Shown here piece after piece: positions 29,426-42,163 of a stretch of DNA of 64,000 nucleotides. Location: the NCBI GenBank assembly GCA_021613535.1, contig CP075492.1, positions 12,834,001-12,898,000 of the forward strand, read 5' to 3'. Positions within the stretch are counted from its first letter, which is position 1; each line of letters starts with the position of its first letter. This DNA is from Adineta vaga (Eukaryota; Rotifera). The notes beneath the pieces are model-generated. The model saw only the letters and a program-made list of their open reading frames with translations, was not told the origin of the DNA and did no database searches. The translations under genes and the position numbers were made by a program.

Positions 29426-31190
29426 ATGATTTCAGTATCTCTTTGTGTTATCCTTCTCTCCTCCCTTGTCGTACTTAGTACTGGTCAAGCAGAACATGCC
29501 AAACATCATAATACTCAAGAAGTGTTCGATATTCTCGATCGTATTCATGCGAAATGTCCGGACATTACATATATTTACAATTTACCATTGAAATCTATTG
29601 AAAAACGTCCATTACGTGTCATCGTCTTTTCGGATAATCCAAAACACCATGAAGTACTCGAACCAGAATTCAAATACGTTGGAAACATGCATGGAAATGA
29701 AGTTGTCGGCCGTGAATTAGTATTAATCTTAGCAGAATATCTTTGCGATGAATATCAAAAAGGAAATGAACAAATCAAAAATTTAGTCGATAATACACGT
29801 ATTCATTTGATGCCAATAATGAATCCAGGTATGATAAATAACGATTTAATGGTAAAAACAAAAAACTTTCTTTTAGATGGTTGGGAAAACGCTGTACGAA
29901 ATGCATGGAATAGTACCAAACCTGGTGAATTCAAAGATATTGAAACAATGTTACAAGAACAAGGTGCCACTGATTGGCAAGTTGGACGAACAAACGCCAA
30001 TGGTGTAGATTTAAATCGAAATTTCCCAAATTTAGATGAATTTATTTATGCATATAATCAACATGCAAATCATCGTAATAATCATTTAGATTTGGAAACA
30101 TTTGTTTCATTAACATCGGGAACTGATTGTCATGATCAACCAGTAATGAATTGAATTTAAAAAGAGATCAAATTGAAATATTTTCTTTTCTTAGTATCAA
30201 CCAGAGACAGTTACAGTTGCATTTTGGATCATGCAAAATCCATTTGTTCTCTCAGCAAATTTACATAACGGTGATCTTGTTGCTAATTATCCATATGATG
30301 ATTCAGCCAATCATCTTCAAACGTATTCACCATCACCAGATGATTCAACCTTTCAGTAAGTATTTCATTCTTTTTTATTAACAATGATTCTTATTTTGAT
30401 ATATATATATATTTTAGACAATTAGCTGAGTCTTACTCACATACACATTTGAAAATGCAATCACCAAAGAAACCATGTTCAACAGATGTCTTTCCAGAAG
30501 GAATTACTAATGGCGCAGCTTGGTAAATTAATTTTTTCTAAAGTTTGCTATATTTCGACATGATTCTTCGTTTTCAGGTATCCAGTCTGTGGTGGAATGC
30601 AAGATTTCAATTATTTAGCCAGCAATTGTTTCGAATTAACACTAGAACTTGGCTGTCAAAAGTTTCCACCCGGTAAATATTTATCAGGTCTTTGGGAAGA
30701 TAACAAAAATGCACTTCTCAACTTCATGTGGCAGGTACGGACAAAAAAAAACAGGAACCCAAATCTTTCTATTGTTTCTCTCTATATATCATTCCTATTT
30801 AGACTCATATTGGTATCAAAGGTATTATCGAAGACGAAGAAGGTGAACCAATCTACAATGCAAGCATCAAAGTCTATCAATTGATTAATGATAATTGGAA
30901 ATATATTGATCATGATATAACATCAAGTAAATAATATTCATTAAGTTATCTTCTTTTTCTATTTTGATTTGATTTTAGATACACATGGTGATTATTATCG
31001 TTTACTTACGGATGGTTCATATGCTGTTCAAGTGAAAAAACCAGGTTATGAAAGTCAAACACAATACATTGATATTCATAATAAAGAACATCAAATTGAT
31101 GCACAACGTCTCGATTTTACTCTTCAATCACTATCGGCTGGACGACTCGATCTTCAACGAATGCTCAGACAATACATGGATAAAGTATGA
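29426..31190 (+). CDS. secreted M14 metallocarboxypeptidase, CPE/CPN-like
   Basis: Zinc carboxypeptidase of subfamily M14B that trims C-terminal basic residues from peptides in the secretory pathway or outside the cell. Six exons: 29426-30142, 30195-30355, 30418-30522, 30578-30734, 30803-30926 and 30979-31190; 491 residues. A signal peptide covers about residues 1-21 ([20 protein letters not shown]). Zinc ligands are H89 and E92 in GNMHGNE and H263 in ANLHNGD; substrate-binding N197-R198 lie in DLNRNFP; the catalytic Glu is in [13 protein letters not shown], which is the CPE-type signature. A transthyretin-like domain follows at about 390-470 ([32 protein letters not shown]). The usual LNPDG loop reads MNPGM, which may alter S1' shape. 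No membrane anchor is evident, which points to CPE/CPN-like rather than CPD or CPM. Confidence 0.93.
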
Positions 31191-31886
31191 GTGAACATCA
31201 TTGAAAAATCTTGTCCTAATTACTTTTTCTTTCTTTCTTTAGTATTAAAAATAATCAAAACAAAAAATGAATCTCAAAAAATGAAATTCCTTTCTCTCTA
31301 TTTTTATGATCTCGCATTCCTTTACAAATCTTTATTAGTGAACAGTATTTATCAAAACAAAAATGATATTCTGATCACTCCGTTTTGAAGTCTTTTTTTT
31401 TCGCCGTTTTATCTTTAACAACGTACCAACAAATTTATTTTTGTTTTGTGCAATAATATATATATATATACATGAATAAAAGAAACATCAAGAAATAATT
31501 CGTCAAAAAACGAATAAGAAAATATCACAGAATTCTTTTGTCTATATAAAGAGAGAGTGAAAGCAATTTTCATTGTCTTCTACTAACAAGAAATCAACCT
31601 ATCGATCAAAGCGTTACTTATTCGCTTTCTCTAGCGTAAGTTTAATAATAAGCATTACTTTACAAATAAGATGTATTCATAGTGTATAACGGTCAAAAAG
31701 AAAGAAACTTCACTATTCAATGTTTTGTTCTCTTTCTCTACTTTGCTTCGATCTTTTTTTCTTTTCGTTCTTCGTTACACGAAAAAGACTATGCGTGAAA
31801 AATGACCGCTCTTATACATTCAACATTTGAGTTACACTCTACAACCGCATATCCTTTTAACACAGACAGACATACACACGTCTCAT
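31191..31886. other. spacer
   Basis: 3' UTR of the carboxypeptidase and upstream region of the membrane receptor gene. Contains a short TATATA run near 31455 and AATAAA at 31474. No supported gene; short open frames here are AT-rich. Confidence 0.4.
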
Positions 31887-34206
31887 ATGAATATGTTACT
31901 CTTAGTTTCACTTTGGACTTTCATATTTCTTAATAATCATTTTATTAATGCCTATTGTCCAGATGATGAAGATCTTCAACGTCAACAATGTACATGTAAT
32001 TTAAATAGTAACTATATACAATGTTCAGCATTACCCAAACAATGTCGAACATGTTATCGTTATGATGAAATCTATTTCGATGATAAAGTAACAATGTTAC
32101 CTGAAGAAGCATTTCGACATTATAATTTTTTTGGAACTAATGGAAAGAAATCATTTAAAATTCAATTTGCACAATTAAACATGATTTCATCAAATACATT
32201 CTCTCGAATTGATCTACGTTCGGAACGAATTTTACAAATACAAATTTTAAAATATTCATCCACAGTCTTACCATCAAGAGCATTCGAAGATTTAGCTATA
32301 CAATCGAAAGCAAAAGTAAATATTGATATTTTCAATGTCACTTCATCAATGTTAACAATCGAACAATATGCATTCGATGGAATAAGATTTAATCATGAAA
32401 GTCGATTTCGTCTATCGATTCTCTATGCAAAAGATACAATACTATTTGAATCAAATGCCGGTATGTTTCTATTCTTAATCATCGGATAGAATAGTCAAAT
32501 GATATTGTTCTGTTTTCTTTCAGGATCGATTCTCTTACCATCATATTCACATATGGATTTATCTTTTGCGAATTTTATTCAAGTTATTTTCGAAGAACAT
32601 AGTTTCGATCATATTACTCAAGAGCATTCAAGTGAATTGATTCTTAATTTTGATCGTTTTCAATATGCAACACTTTCGCATAATGCATTTTTTGATTTTC
32701 ATCAACTTGATCTTGCACGTTTTCAACTGCTCTTAGCTAATTTTCAAAGTTTAACAATCGAACAAACATTATTTGATACAATAACACAATGTAAGAATGT
32801 CTTTTTATTTTTAAATCAAAACTGATTTTTCTAATCTTTCTTTTCTCAATAGTAAAATCATCATTAATCGTATCGATTTATAATTTAACTAATGATTTAT
32901 GTATACCAAGTAAAACTTTCAGTCAAATTAAACAAGATGTCAATTCAACATTTCAATTAGAGATTAATTATGGACGAAATATTCTCTTTAATTCCGATTC
33001 ATTTACCAATATTAATCAAAAATTTGAATCAAAACTCTCGGTTAGTGTTACCAATGTATATGATGTTTATTTTGCTCGTTATGCATTGAATCATATTCAT
33101 CAAGAAGATCGATCATTTGTTGATATTTGGATGAAATATGGACAGAATTTAATCTTTCAAGATTATGCTATTAATAATATGGATATTTATCAAGCAAGTA
33201 TTTTAAGAGTTGGATTTCAACATTCAAGAGGAACTTTACAAATGGCTACGAATGCATTTTCTAGTATAAACGAAGGTAGTTTGTTTTTGTCTTTAATCAA
33301 AGCTTGATTAGGATGCATAAAATCGATCGATTCATTCTCGTCTTCGTTGTTTTCTTTGCAGGACAAGGTGGTGAATTTATCTTTCAAATAATGAATTCGT
33401 CCGAATTTTATTTTCGTTTCAATAAATCAATATCATTAAAACTTCTTGAAATTGTCGATCGATCTTTATCATCTCAGGATCTTTGTCATGTTGCTAATAT
33501 ACCTTCTCATATACCGATTAAATTGACTTCGGATACATTATGTTCTTGTACTGTTTATTATTTATATCGTCATCTTCATCGAAAACTTCTTCAATCGGAT
33601 TTAAATGATTTAACTCCATTATGTTATAGAAATATGTCGTTGGATGACATTGAATATGCTGAACATGAATGTTCATTTGATACTAAAATTCATAATTGTC
33701 AACAAATGGAAGGTCAAATTGAAATTGATATACCTCAAGGAATCTGTGAAGATAATCTTCGTTTAAATAATAAAAAACAACAACAACAACAAATAAAGAG
33801 GAAATCATCATTCAAAACAGTTATTTTTATTTTAATTCTACTCGGTTGTCTTATCTTTAGTATAACTTGCATTTATGTTCTATTTTCCAAAGATAAACGA
33901 TTACCTTCATGGAATTTATTTCAAAAATATCTAACGCATTATCGACGACAAAAATTAACAATCTATTCTGCAGATTCTTACCAACAATTAACACATATTG
34001 ATCAACATGAACCAACAACAAAACGAAGAAAACTTCTTGTAAAATATAATTCAACAACAGATCGAACTCAACCATATTTAGATATTGATAAATCCGATTT
34101 TATTATTTCAAACGATGATGATGGTGATGATCATGAACATAATGAAGATTTAACATTGAAATTAAATACAAATCCAATGAGTGATATTGAAGATAATGCA
34201 GTTTAG
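31887..34206 (+). CDS. orphan type I membrane receptor-like protein
   Basis: Not assigned to a named family. Exons are 31887-32460, 32524-32790, 32853-33275 and 33362-34206; 702 residues. The start ATG at 31887 precedes a signal peptide (MNMLLLVSLWTFIFLNNHF). A Cys cluster follows (CPDDEDLQRQQCTCNLNSN, then CSALPKQCRTC). The long ectodomain has irregular repeats of the form LxIxxxAFxxI and SFxxINQ, reminiscent of a degenerate leucine-rich repeat solenoid (EEAFRHYNFF, SNTFSRI, SRAFEDL, EQYAFDGI, ATNAFSSI). A second Cys-rich part with about nine Cys precedes one TM segment (TVIFILILLGCLIFSITCIY). The cytosolic tail is about 110 residues with basic and then acidic runs. A cell-surface recognition role is plausible but unproven. 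Confidence 0.75.
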
Positions 34207-34641
34207 ATTATATTCAATCGTGATTATTGATTAAACTTCAATAGAATTCAATATAGTGATAGAACATTTTTTAGAATTGTTTTGATTTGTTTTTTAAAAT
34301 TATTATTTATCGAAGTAAACAACAGTGTGAATACTAATATAAATTTTGATGAGTATCAAATATTCGCCCTGAACTACTTTTGTCCGTTGGTTGAAGTATG
34401 ATGCTAATCAAAGTTCTTCATTTCTGTTAGATTTAGATTTAAAGATTGACTGAAATAGCGGACGGAACGGTCAATGATTCATCGAGCATCTATTCCTTCT
34501 GACGTTCTTTGTCTATTCAATAGTCATATATATCTATACGATACAAAAGAAGAACAACATTTTTTTTCATTCTTTCAGAAGAAATTGAGAAGAAAAAATG
34601 TTTATCTCTTTTCGTTCAATATTATCTTTCTAGATAGAAAA
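34207..34641. other. spacer with likely 5' UTR exon
   Basis: The next gene's ATG at 34642 lies 10 nt after a TTTCTAG acceptor, so an untranslated first exon probably sits here. No protein is supported. Confidence 0.35.
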
Positions 34642-35475
34642 ATGCTTGCCGCACTTGGCCATTGTGAAGATCCAGCTTGTCTTCAAAAAAATCCTCCATC
34701 ATCAAATGAACATGTTCGTTTATTTCGTTGTTCAATACATTGTAATAAGAATTTATGTTTATCACATTTAAATGCTCATAATGTTTATTATGAACAAGAA
34801 AAACGACAAAATGATTTGGTTACACGTGAATTAGAAACAGCTTTAGGAATTTATCAAAAATTATTCGAACAACATATTGCTACTTATCATGAACTTGTCC
34901 GTCAAGCATCCACTATAATATATCATAATACATCGACAATGATTCCTACAGAACAAATTCGTAATGTTTTAACTACTGTACGACGTGCAATTACAATTTT
35001 TGAACAAGAATTAAGTACGAGAAACGATTTTGAAGAAAATAAATTTATTGAAATTTATTTTAGTTAAACCTGACACCGCTTTGGACGTAACATTATTGGA
35101 AATTAAGAAAGAAGAAGAGAAAAATGTGATTACTCTCGATGATGATCATACTAGTACAAATAATGCAGATAAAGAAAATGATATACCTGTTAATACTTCT
35201 ACTTCAACTGAAAATACAAATACGAGTTTACCACCAACTAATTCGAATGAATGTCAAAAGTTTGTTGTACGTATTCCAAGAATCGATAGTATAAATACAG
35301 ATTCATCAATTGAAGTTATTCGAAATGATAAACAAAACGAAATAATGGCATCACCGAAAGGCAAGAAACGTTCCAGTGAAGGTCCAAAAACAAGAGTACG
35401 TTTAATGTTTATTTCTTTCTTACATCATTTACTGTTTACATTTAGGCAAAATCAACCAAACGATTACAAAAATAA
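34642..35475 (+). CDS. Cys/His-rich (B-box-like) nuclear protein, unknown
   Basis: Exons are 34642-35014, 35064-35395 and 35446-35475; 244 residues with consistent phases (introns 49 and 50 nt). Residues about 7-45 hold a zinc-binding-type pattern: GHCEDPACLQK, then RLFRCSIHCNKNLCLSHLNAH, similar in spacing to a B-box. A helical, probably coiled-coil part follows (RELETALGIYQKLFEQHI). The second half is Ser/Thr/Asn-rich and disordered, and the tail is strongly basic (SPKGKKRSSEG, KSTKRLQK), suggesting a nuclear protein. No enzyme motif is visible. I do not recognise an orthologue. Confidence 0.7.
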
Positions 35476-36296
35476 ATTCTTTATCTTTCATTATTTATTT
35501 GTTTATCAGATAAATTTTTTGTTTGCCATATATATACATATACATATATATAATGTTTTTGTTCGAAAGTGTGTGATAAAAGTAAAGTTTTGATTAAAAA
35601 CTATTTCATTATTTTATGTACTGATAGTGTTGACACGTAGTGGAAGTCTATTTCTTAGACTCATCAGTTTAAAACATTTCGTATAGAAGAAGTAAACACA
35701 AGAGGATTGCACTTCGCGATCAAATGATTGTTGATGTCAAATTTTGGACAATAATTTTCGTATTGTGACACTCACTCACTGATGGATTCATCGACTGACG
35801 CAGGTTTATTCACTGTAGAGGTTATAACTTGTAAACTGTGACTATTTTCTTTGTTTGATTATCCAATCATCAGCAGAGTGATTGGTTGAATATACTCAAA
35901 TATGACTGATGTTCGTTCTGTTTTATATGCGAATATGAGTACTTTCTAATGACCTAGAGTAATCGGTCGATTTCTTTTGAAATATTAAATAACTGGAGTA
36001 GAGAATGTTGTTTAGGAATCGAGGGCAAAAATATGTTTTTGTCGAGCACTTATTTCCAGTAGTGAAGCGGTTGGGTACACTTTATAAATGACCTTATCGA
36101 AAAACTAGTAAACGATATTTATTTTACTAATAGCGATGTAATTTGCTTGAATAACTTTGATGAATCACTTGCTTGTTTACCGCGTACTGTTATAAACGAC
36201 AATAAATAGTCGCAGGATTTGTTCTCTTTCTTTCATTACAAGGATATTTTCAATAACAACTACCACATCAACGTTTTCTTTTCTCTTCATAAAAAT
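35476..36296. other. spacer with a FOXO-type site
   Basis: No gene. The 3' half is the upstream region of the orphan gene at 36297 and carries a TTGTTTAC element at 36173-36180. Confidence 0.4.
36173..36180 (+). promoter_or_regulatory. FOXO/DAF-16 binding element TTGTTTAC
   Basis: Exact canonical FOXO-binding octamer, 117 nt upstream of the ATG of the orphan gene. AT-rich DNA makes chance matches likely, so this is a weak call. Confidence 0.3.
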
Positions 36297-36824
36297 ATGT
36301 CGGACGATCAAGAGACTCCAGAAGTCGCTGCTATTCAAGCTCAACTTGGATCTTGGCTTGATAGTCATCGTCAATTGAAATTAGATTTAACTAATCCACC
36401 ACTTGATTTCAAAAAAATTAATAATTCAATATTTAATACTGATCAAAATAAAGTGCGTATTAGTATTGGTTTCACAAGTGAAAATTTAACAAAAAACTCG
36501 TCTCTGGAAGATTTCCAGTCGAGCTTTAGTTTCGTTGCACTTGATCATCTTCCTATACCTGATCTTCATGGTATACCAAGTCAATGGGATATCTATCCTC
36601 AAACACCAATGTCATCATTTTCTGAAGGTGTCACTTTTGAGCAGTACGATCCAAGTACACAAATATTACAACTAAATATTGAAACAAGATTTTTTGCTTT
36701 TTACGGGCGAATTCCGCAAGAACACTATATCGCTGATGCTGGATTACCAAAAGGTACTTGTCTACAACTTCGACGCGACTTTGAAGGCTCAATTAAGCTT
36801 CGTGCTAAACTTCATTTCGAATAA
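36297..36824 (+). CDS. orphan 175-residue protein
   Basis: Single-exon gene; the ATG at 36297 starts MSDDQETPEVAAIQAQLGSW. No signal peptide or TM segment. The body looks beta-rich, with patterned hydrophobic strands (KVRISIGFTSE, FSFVALDHLPIPDLHGIP, ILQLNIETRFFAFYGRIP) and a basic C-terminus (CLQLRRDFEGSIKLRAKLHF). The amino-acid balance and length of the open frame argue that it is real. I recognise no family; a small soluble cytosolic protein is all that can be said. Confidence 0.7.
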   Translation: MSDDQETPEVAAIQAQLGSWLDSHRQLKLDLTNPPLDFKKINNSIFNTDQNKVRISIGFTSENLTKNSSLEDFQSSFSFVALDHLPIPDLHGIPSQWDIYPQTPMSSFSEGVTFEQYDPSTQILQLNIETRFFAFYGRIPQEHYIADAGLPKGTCLQLRRDFEGSIKLRAKLHFE

Positions 36825-38540
36825 TAACATATAACGTAGATTTTAGATTTGTTTTAATCTCTATTTAGATAGTGTTCAATAAACTAAACAGAAAAATATT
36901 TATTTTAAATTTGAGTACATTCTGAAGAAAGACAATTGTTACTGCTTTCGTACGATAGATTGAATAGAAGGAATATGTGTACAATGAACTTCACATCAAT
37001 GGTGATCAGAAATTGTGAGATTTATAATGAATAGATATTTTATAGATAACAAATTGCTTTGTAATTACACACAACTTTACATGTGAGCAGGTTCAAAAAT
37101 TAAAAGTAAAATGAATAATATCAACCATCGATGGATTCATATACGACGAAGAAAAAAATGTCATTTACTTAGTTTCTACAGTTTCGACTGAAATGTTTAC
37201 TCGAACATCGCTATTACTAAATAAATAATTACAATATGTAAGCAAGCGTCTGCATCATAATTCATTGTAATTGTCTCTGCATGTCAATATGAAGGTAATT
37301 CACCAGCTGCAATGATACGAACGATATAGTCAATAATAGCGAATGAAAGCCTTCCGATCTTTCGAGAAACTGAAACTCCTAGTGATAAATCTCTTTTTCA
37401 GGTCACGTTAACCTAAGCATGAATAATAATTTTCATCACTTGAAACTATCTGTCGTACAGTACTGTATAGATAACGTGCATTAGACATAGGATCAGAATT
37501 CTGAAGTAAACATAACGATAAGATAGTTTTACAGAAAAACTTGAAGATCATTATCTGATTTCTTTCGAAAAATTCTCCTAGGTTATCCATCCCAATTTAA
37601 ATCGTTATCAAAATACATGAGAAGTCTTCATCAACGAATATCGTAGCTAGAATTGATGGTTCTTTTTTCTATGACATTAACATAGATAAATCAGAATTAA
37701 TCAAAATCATCTTTATTATTTTTAGGACAATATCTGCGTCAACCGAACGTGATATCTAGACGGAAACAAAAGCCAGATTTTAGTATTATATTATTTGGCA
37801 TCAATTACATGACAAAAAGAATATCTAACAGTTTCATAATAATCACGAGATTAGTTTAACTCTTTAAATATACATTTATATAGAACATTTGAGGACGGAA
37901 AATATCATGACATAGTCTATGATAAGATGACCTCATTGCATCAATATTTACATACATAGAGAGATATCATAGGACAATATTGCAGACTCTTACAAGAGAA
38001 TCGAGCGCATATGTGCATGCCATTAGCATAGAAAAACATTCTAAACACAATAGAAGATTTGCAAAAGGTGTGACGAGACAGAACGCTGTGAGAAAGATTG
38101 CATTTTTATAATTCATAGCAGTATTTCTTTTAATCTTTTTATTTCAATGTTTATTTTAAATAAATCTTTTCTTTGTGTCTTTGAATAATATTAGTAATAT
38201 TTAAACACTGAAGACAAACCGTTTTACTCGCATGACTTGAGATGATCAGGAGATTTCTCTCTCTTTTTTTTTCAGTGATTATTTTCTAAATTCAGCAAGA
38301 AAAAAACGACAACAAAATCGACGACGACAACAACAAACATTTAAACACAAGACATGATGCTAGACAAAAACAAACTATACGAATATATATGTATGTATAG
38401 ATCGATAGTGCAATTGACAAAGAAATCAAGTAGTCTGTTCAGATTTATCTGACGCATAAAGAAAAAAGAAAACTGTTCGCCATAGTTAGTTGAATAGTAG
38501 TCACTCTGTTTGTTTGATTGTATTCCTTCAGTTTAGAAAT
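36825..38540. other. 1.7-kb spacer
   Basis: AT-rich DNA between two convergent orphan genes. No frame with protein-like composition was found on either strand; a short minus frame at 37408-37590 was judged accidental. Confidence 0.4.
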
Positions 38541-39134
38541 TTACATTGATTGTGGTGATAAATGATTCAATTCTTTTGATGATACTGTTGCTCCATTTGC
38601 TGGCCGACGTAATTGATTCGTAGTACTTAATTGTCCTTTGTGCATAGCATTTTTCACAGCATCAGTTAAAGAAGAAAATGAAGCAACTGTTTGAATTGGT
38701 TTATTACGTATAAGCGTACTGCTAGAATCAGTTGATGTCTCTGAATATAGAGCAGACGAGGATGCAGTTTTTGGTTGCTCAGATAAATGCTTCATTTGAG
38801 CATATGGTAACCAACGTTTTGGCATTTCATCTGTCGTATGAGGCACTAAACAAAGCAAAGAGATTGTTTCAAATTCTAATATTATGATAGATTCAAAATA
38901 TACCATCATGATGATCTGCAAACATTGAATCATTCTTATTAATTTGATTGCTAACATGAACACTAAATAAGAAATAAGAAAAATTATTGTTTGTTAAATA
39001 TAGAATAAGAATTCTTACCGATAAAAATCGAATTTTCCCGGTTCAGTTGGACTCAGTGCAAAATCGTAACCTGTTTGGTTATTCTCAGCTGCTGTAATAA
39101 TTGACAATGGTTTCGTAGAAGCTTTCGATGCCAT
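38541..39134 (-). CDS. orphan Ser/Thr-rich protein
   Basis: Exons are 39134-39019, 38962-38904 and 38845-38541, 159 residues, with introns of 56 and 58 nt in consistent phase. The N-terminus MASKASTKPLSIITAAENNQ leads to GYDFALSPTEPGKFDFYR; the middle has KRWLPYAQMKHLSEQ; the C-terminal third has SFSSLTDAVKNAMHKGQLST. The latter could be one amphipathic helix. It is mostly polar and probably disordered. No family recognised. Its upstream region contains a perfect CRE at 39679-39686. Confidence 0.65.
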
Positions 39135-40445
39135 ACGCGTAAATTTATTTTGATCAAAAACAAGTTATGAAAAAATATATAGATGTTGCTTTCCTATAGA
39201 ATGTACTCTAAAATCAGCATACATGTGTTATATCTTTATTTTCTTTTCTCTGTCCTATGAAAAAAACATCCATAGTCGTATGATTGTTAGATGGGGAAGA
39301 GAACGCAAGCGAAAGGTTTTTTTTTCTTCCTTTTTTTACTCGTTCGATGTCCTTGGCTGCATAACTAACGTTATTTCTCCCCCCCTTTATTTCTTTCCTC
39401 TCTTCATGGCAACACGCCCACAACTTTTTTTCTCGATAACTGCTTCGTGTACAAGAAATGAATCCAAAACGAAACTAGACATGAAATATACTGAATAAAC
39501 GACCTCTAGTAATAGGAAAAAAACCAGAACATGCACGACATCAAGTTCAATTGATACCGATGCAAAAAAAAGTAAGTGTATAATGAAATTCACCTTCTGC
39601 CATTTCAATAACGAGAAAAAGAAAAGAAATATGAATCTGAATTACACATTCACCAACGTTATAGACGAAGAAGCAGAATGACGTCATGATGACACGTTTT
39701 TTTTTAATATTCTGACGTATATGTATATACATATAAAGCGCACTCATCGGTCATGTAAAGAAAGTTCTTACCGTCGATTAGATTCGCTCATATTGACCAA
39801 TGACAAAAAAACATTGTTTTCAAAAAGAAATTATCCAAGAAAAAACACTCATAGTTGTTATTGTTATTTTCACAATGCACTCTCTGTTTTATTTTTTTAT
39901 CAAACTAAGAACGATAGAATGCACTGACAACATGACGTGTCATATCTCGAAAATAAACATTTGACTTTTTTTTGTTTTGTTTCGTCTCTAATCAGACAAA
40001 ATTTCAAAAATAATGTCGTATACGAAAACAGTCTACTTAATCTATTGTTTATCATCTGAAGAAGTACACATTTGCCGGATAAGCAAATGAAAAGAAAAAT
40101 CGATGACCCGGAAGAAAGTAATCCTAATATAAATAAATATCCACTTGAATCTTTCAATACATCTGATATTTTTATGGAAAAATAGAACTATATCGAGGGA
40201 AAAACAAGATCAGATTATAGAGAGGACGAGAAGTTATTTACATACGGTACGATTCGGACGAGAACGATCGATCGAGAGTCAATCGGTTCGTTGATATATG
40301 AATTATTGGATTGGATTGGATCTTAGCCAATTTAAATCACATGTCAAATTTGAGAAAAATTATGTTTTATTTTTTCTTCATTCTATATGAAACTAAAACT
40401 GTTCTTTTCAACAGGAAAATAAATAAAATAAGTGAATTATTTCTA
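39135..40445. other. spacer with a CRE
   Basis: Upstream region of the orphan gene at 38541-39134. Overlapping short frames on both strands between 39200 and 40160 are low in complexity and not supported. Confidence 0.4.
39679..39686. promoter_or_regulatory. perfect CRE palindrome TGACGTCA
   Basis: Exact CREB/ATF site about 545 nt upstream of the orphan gene's ATG (minus strand). Confidence 0.35.
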
Positions 40446-41908
40446 TGGCGCCAGATTCGCTAATCAATCATTTGTTCAATCACAATCGATTATTATTCGT
40501 TCAAAAAGAAGAGTATGACTCATCCTTAGACTTGTTTCTATGCTGCGCTGTCTACTGTGAGTGAAGAGTGCAGCAGTTTATTGCATTTTTTTGGTTGATG
40601 GTATACTGTCAGAGGGGTGAAAGTGTGCTTTGATTTACTTCTGACGTATTGTGAAACATATTTTGTTTCTTCATCGTTCTCATACAGACGACGTACATGT
40701 TTGTTCTTTTAATTTCTTGTCAAAGAACCATAAAATAGAAGAGCCTGTACGAGGTTCGAAAATTCAATAATTAATAAACAGAAATATTTTAAAAATTAAC
40801 TTTTGTTTTTCGCTTCTTTTTCGTTATCATAAAACAAATAAATTTCTATTCATCGAAATTAGCCAATATGCTTTGGAGATTCAATTAAAGAGCGATATAT
40901 TCTTAGTAGTTCAATCAAAAAGATCCTTTTGACCTGTTTACAACACCAAACGACATTCTATATCGATATTTGTTACTGAAACTTCTAACTTGATCGCACA
41001 TTAAAATAAGAAACTTTGTTTTCATAAGCACAGAGAGTAGAAGAGTCAAAGCAGACTAAAGCAAGAAGGAAAAACCCATGACTTTCATATATGTTGCAAG
41101 AACGAATACATGCTTCATCATAAGTTGCCGTAGAAATTCAAATGACTAACTTTTGTTTTTTTTCCAAATATGGATCAATCCATAACTACAAAATTTCCGA
41201 AGAACTGGTTGGCAGTATTGGCAACTGATGGAGAAAATTCGTTAATCAATACTCTAACAAACAAACCTATCGAAGTAGAGAATAGATTACACCGATTGTG
41301 TCGCAAAGCTGTTATGAATAAAATTCAACCGACGGTGATTAAACATAGTCATATATATCGTTATAAAAGTGTTTAATTCTATTGCCTCAGTTGCAAGTAA
41401 TTATAAAGTACTGCAGATAAATTTCTCAGACAGAAGAATTTGTCGTCGAATTTAAAGTTTAAGAAAATTCACTCATGTTATGAATCAATTAAATTTCATA
41501 TTAATTCGATACAGGATAAGTATTCAGCATTCAACATCATCACATTCGTCAAGTAGTGTTTTGTAGTCTAATTTTAGAGGAAATGCATCTGAAGAGTTAT
41601 TGAAAAAAAGCTCTGATCGAATTCAACGTGTTGAAGCTTTGCCATGTTGCGATGAAATTCCAACCGGTGAATTATTAAGAAATTCTACTATAACTCCATC
41701 GGATAAGTCAACATTCAAATTACATTCACCATTACCCAAAAATGTATCTTTTGAAGGTTCTCAATGAGCTGAGTCGGCTGTTTCACAACAAATACATAAC
41801 GGTTATTCAACAATTGATTTAGGATCAATCAGAGCTCGGGCACTACTAAAAGGAGTTCGTGAATTGACTTCATTCGTAGAATCTTCGAATTACTTTTTTT
41901 GTGGGTGA
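40446..41908 (+). pseudogene. decayed gene locus
   Basis: Three coding-like patches lie on the plus strand. First, ATG at 40446 opens MAPDSLINHLFNHNRLLF and ends in a GTGAGT-type donor context near 40557. Second, 41170-41376 reads MDQSITTKFPKNWLAVLATD to a stop. Third, a frame covering about 41500-41908 has protein-like composition (ASEELLKKSSDRIQRVEALP, TIDLGSIRARALLKGVREL) but is broken by an in-frame TAG at 41564-41566 and TGA at 41765-41767. No family is recognised. That the three patches belong to one former gene is inference; the third patch alone is the best-supported relic. Confidence 0.45.
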
Positions 41909-41975
41909 AGGTGTAGGATAGATAAGATAGATCGTGAATAAAATAATTACCGATGAAGTAGCTTTATTGCAGAAC

Positions 41976-41995
41976 ATATATATATATATATATAT
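41976..41995. repeat. (AT)n microsatellite
   Basis: Uninterrupted AT dinucleotide run between the decayed locus and the lectin-receptor gene. Confidence 0.8.
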
Positions 41996-42163
41996 GTATA
42001 GTATAGGTAACAAAAATAGAGAAGAAAAAGAGAAGATAATTATTACAAAAAAAATCAGCATGAATTACAATTCTAAATGAAATATATAAAGATAAAATAA
42101 CGCAGGTTATGACTTTACGTTTATTATTTAAAACTATCTGACAACAGTCAAAGTATTATCTAA

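Noticed and set aside
39214-39608. Overlapping plus and minus frames upstream of the orphan gene
   Set aside because: Mutually antisense low-complexity frames with no protein signature.
40740-40765. GGTTCGAAA resembling a tRNA T-loop
   Set aside because: It lacks the paired CC and any upstream box A.
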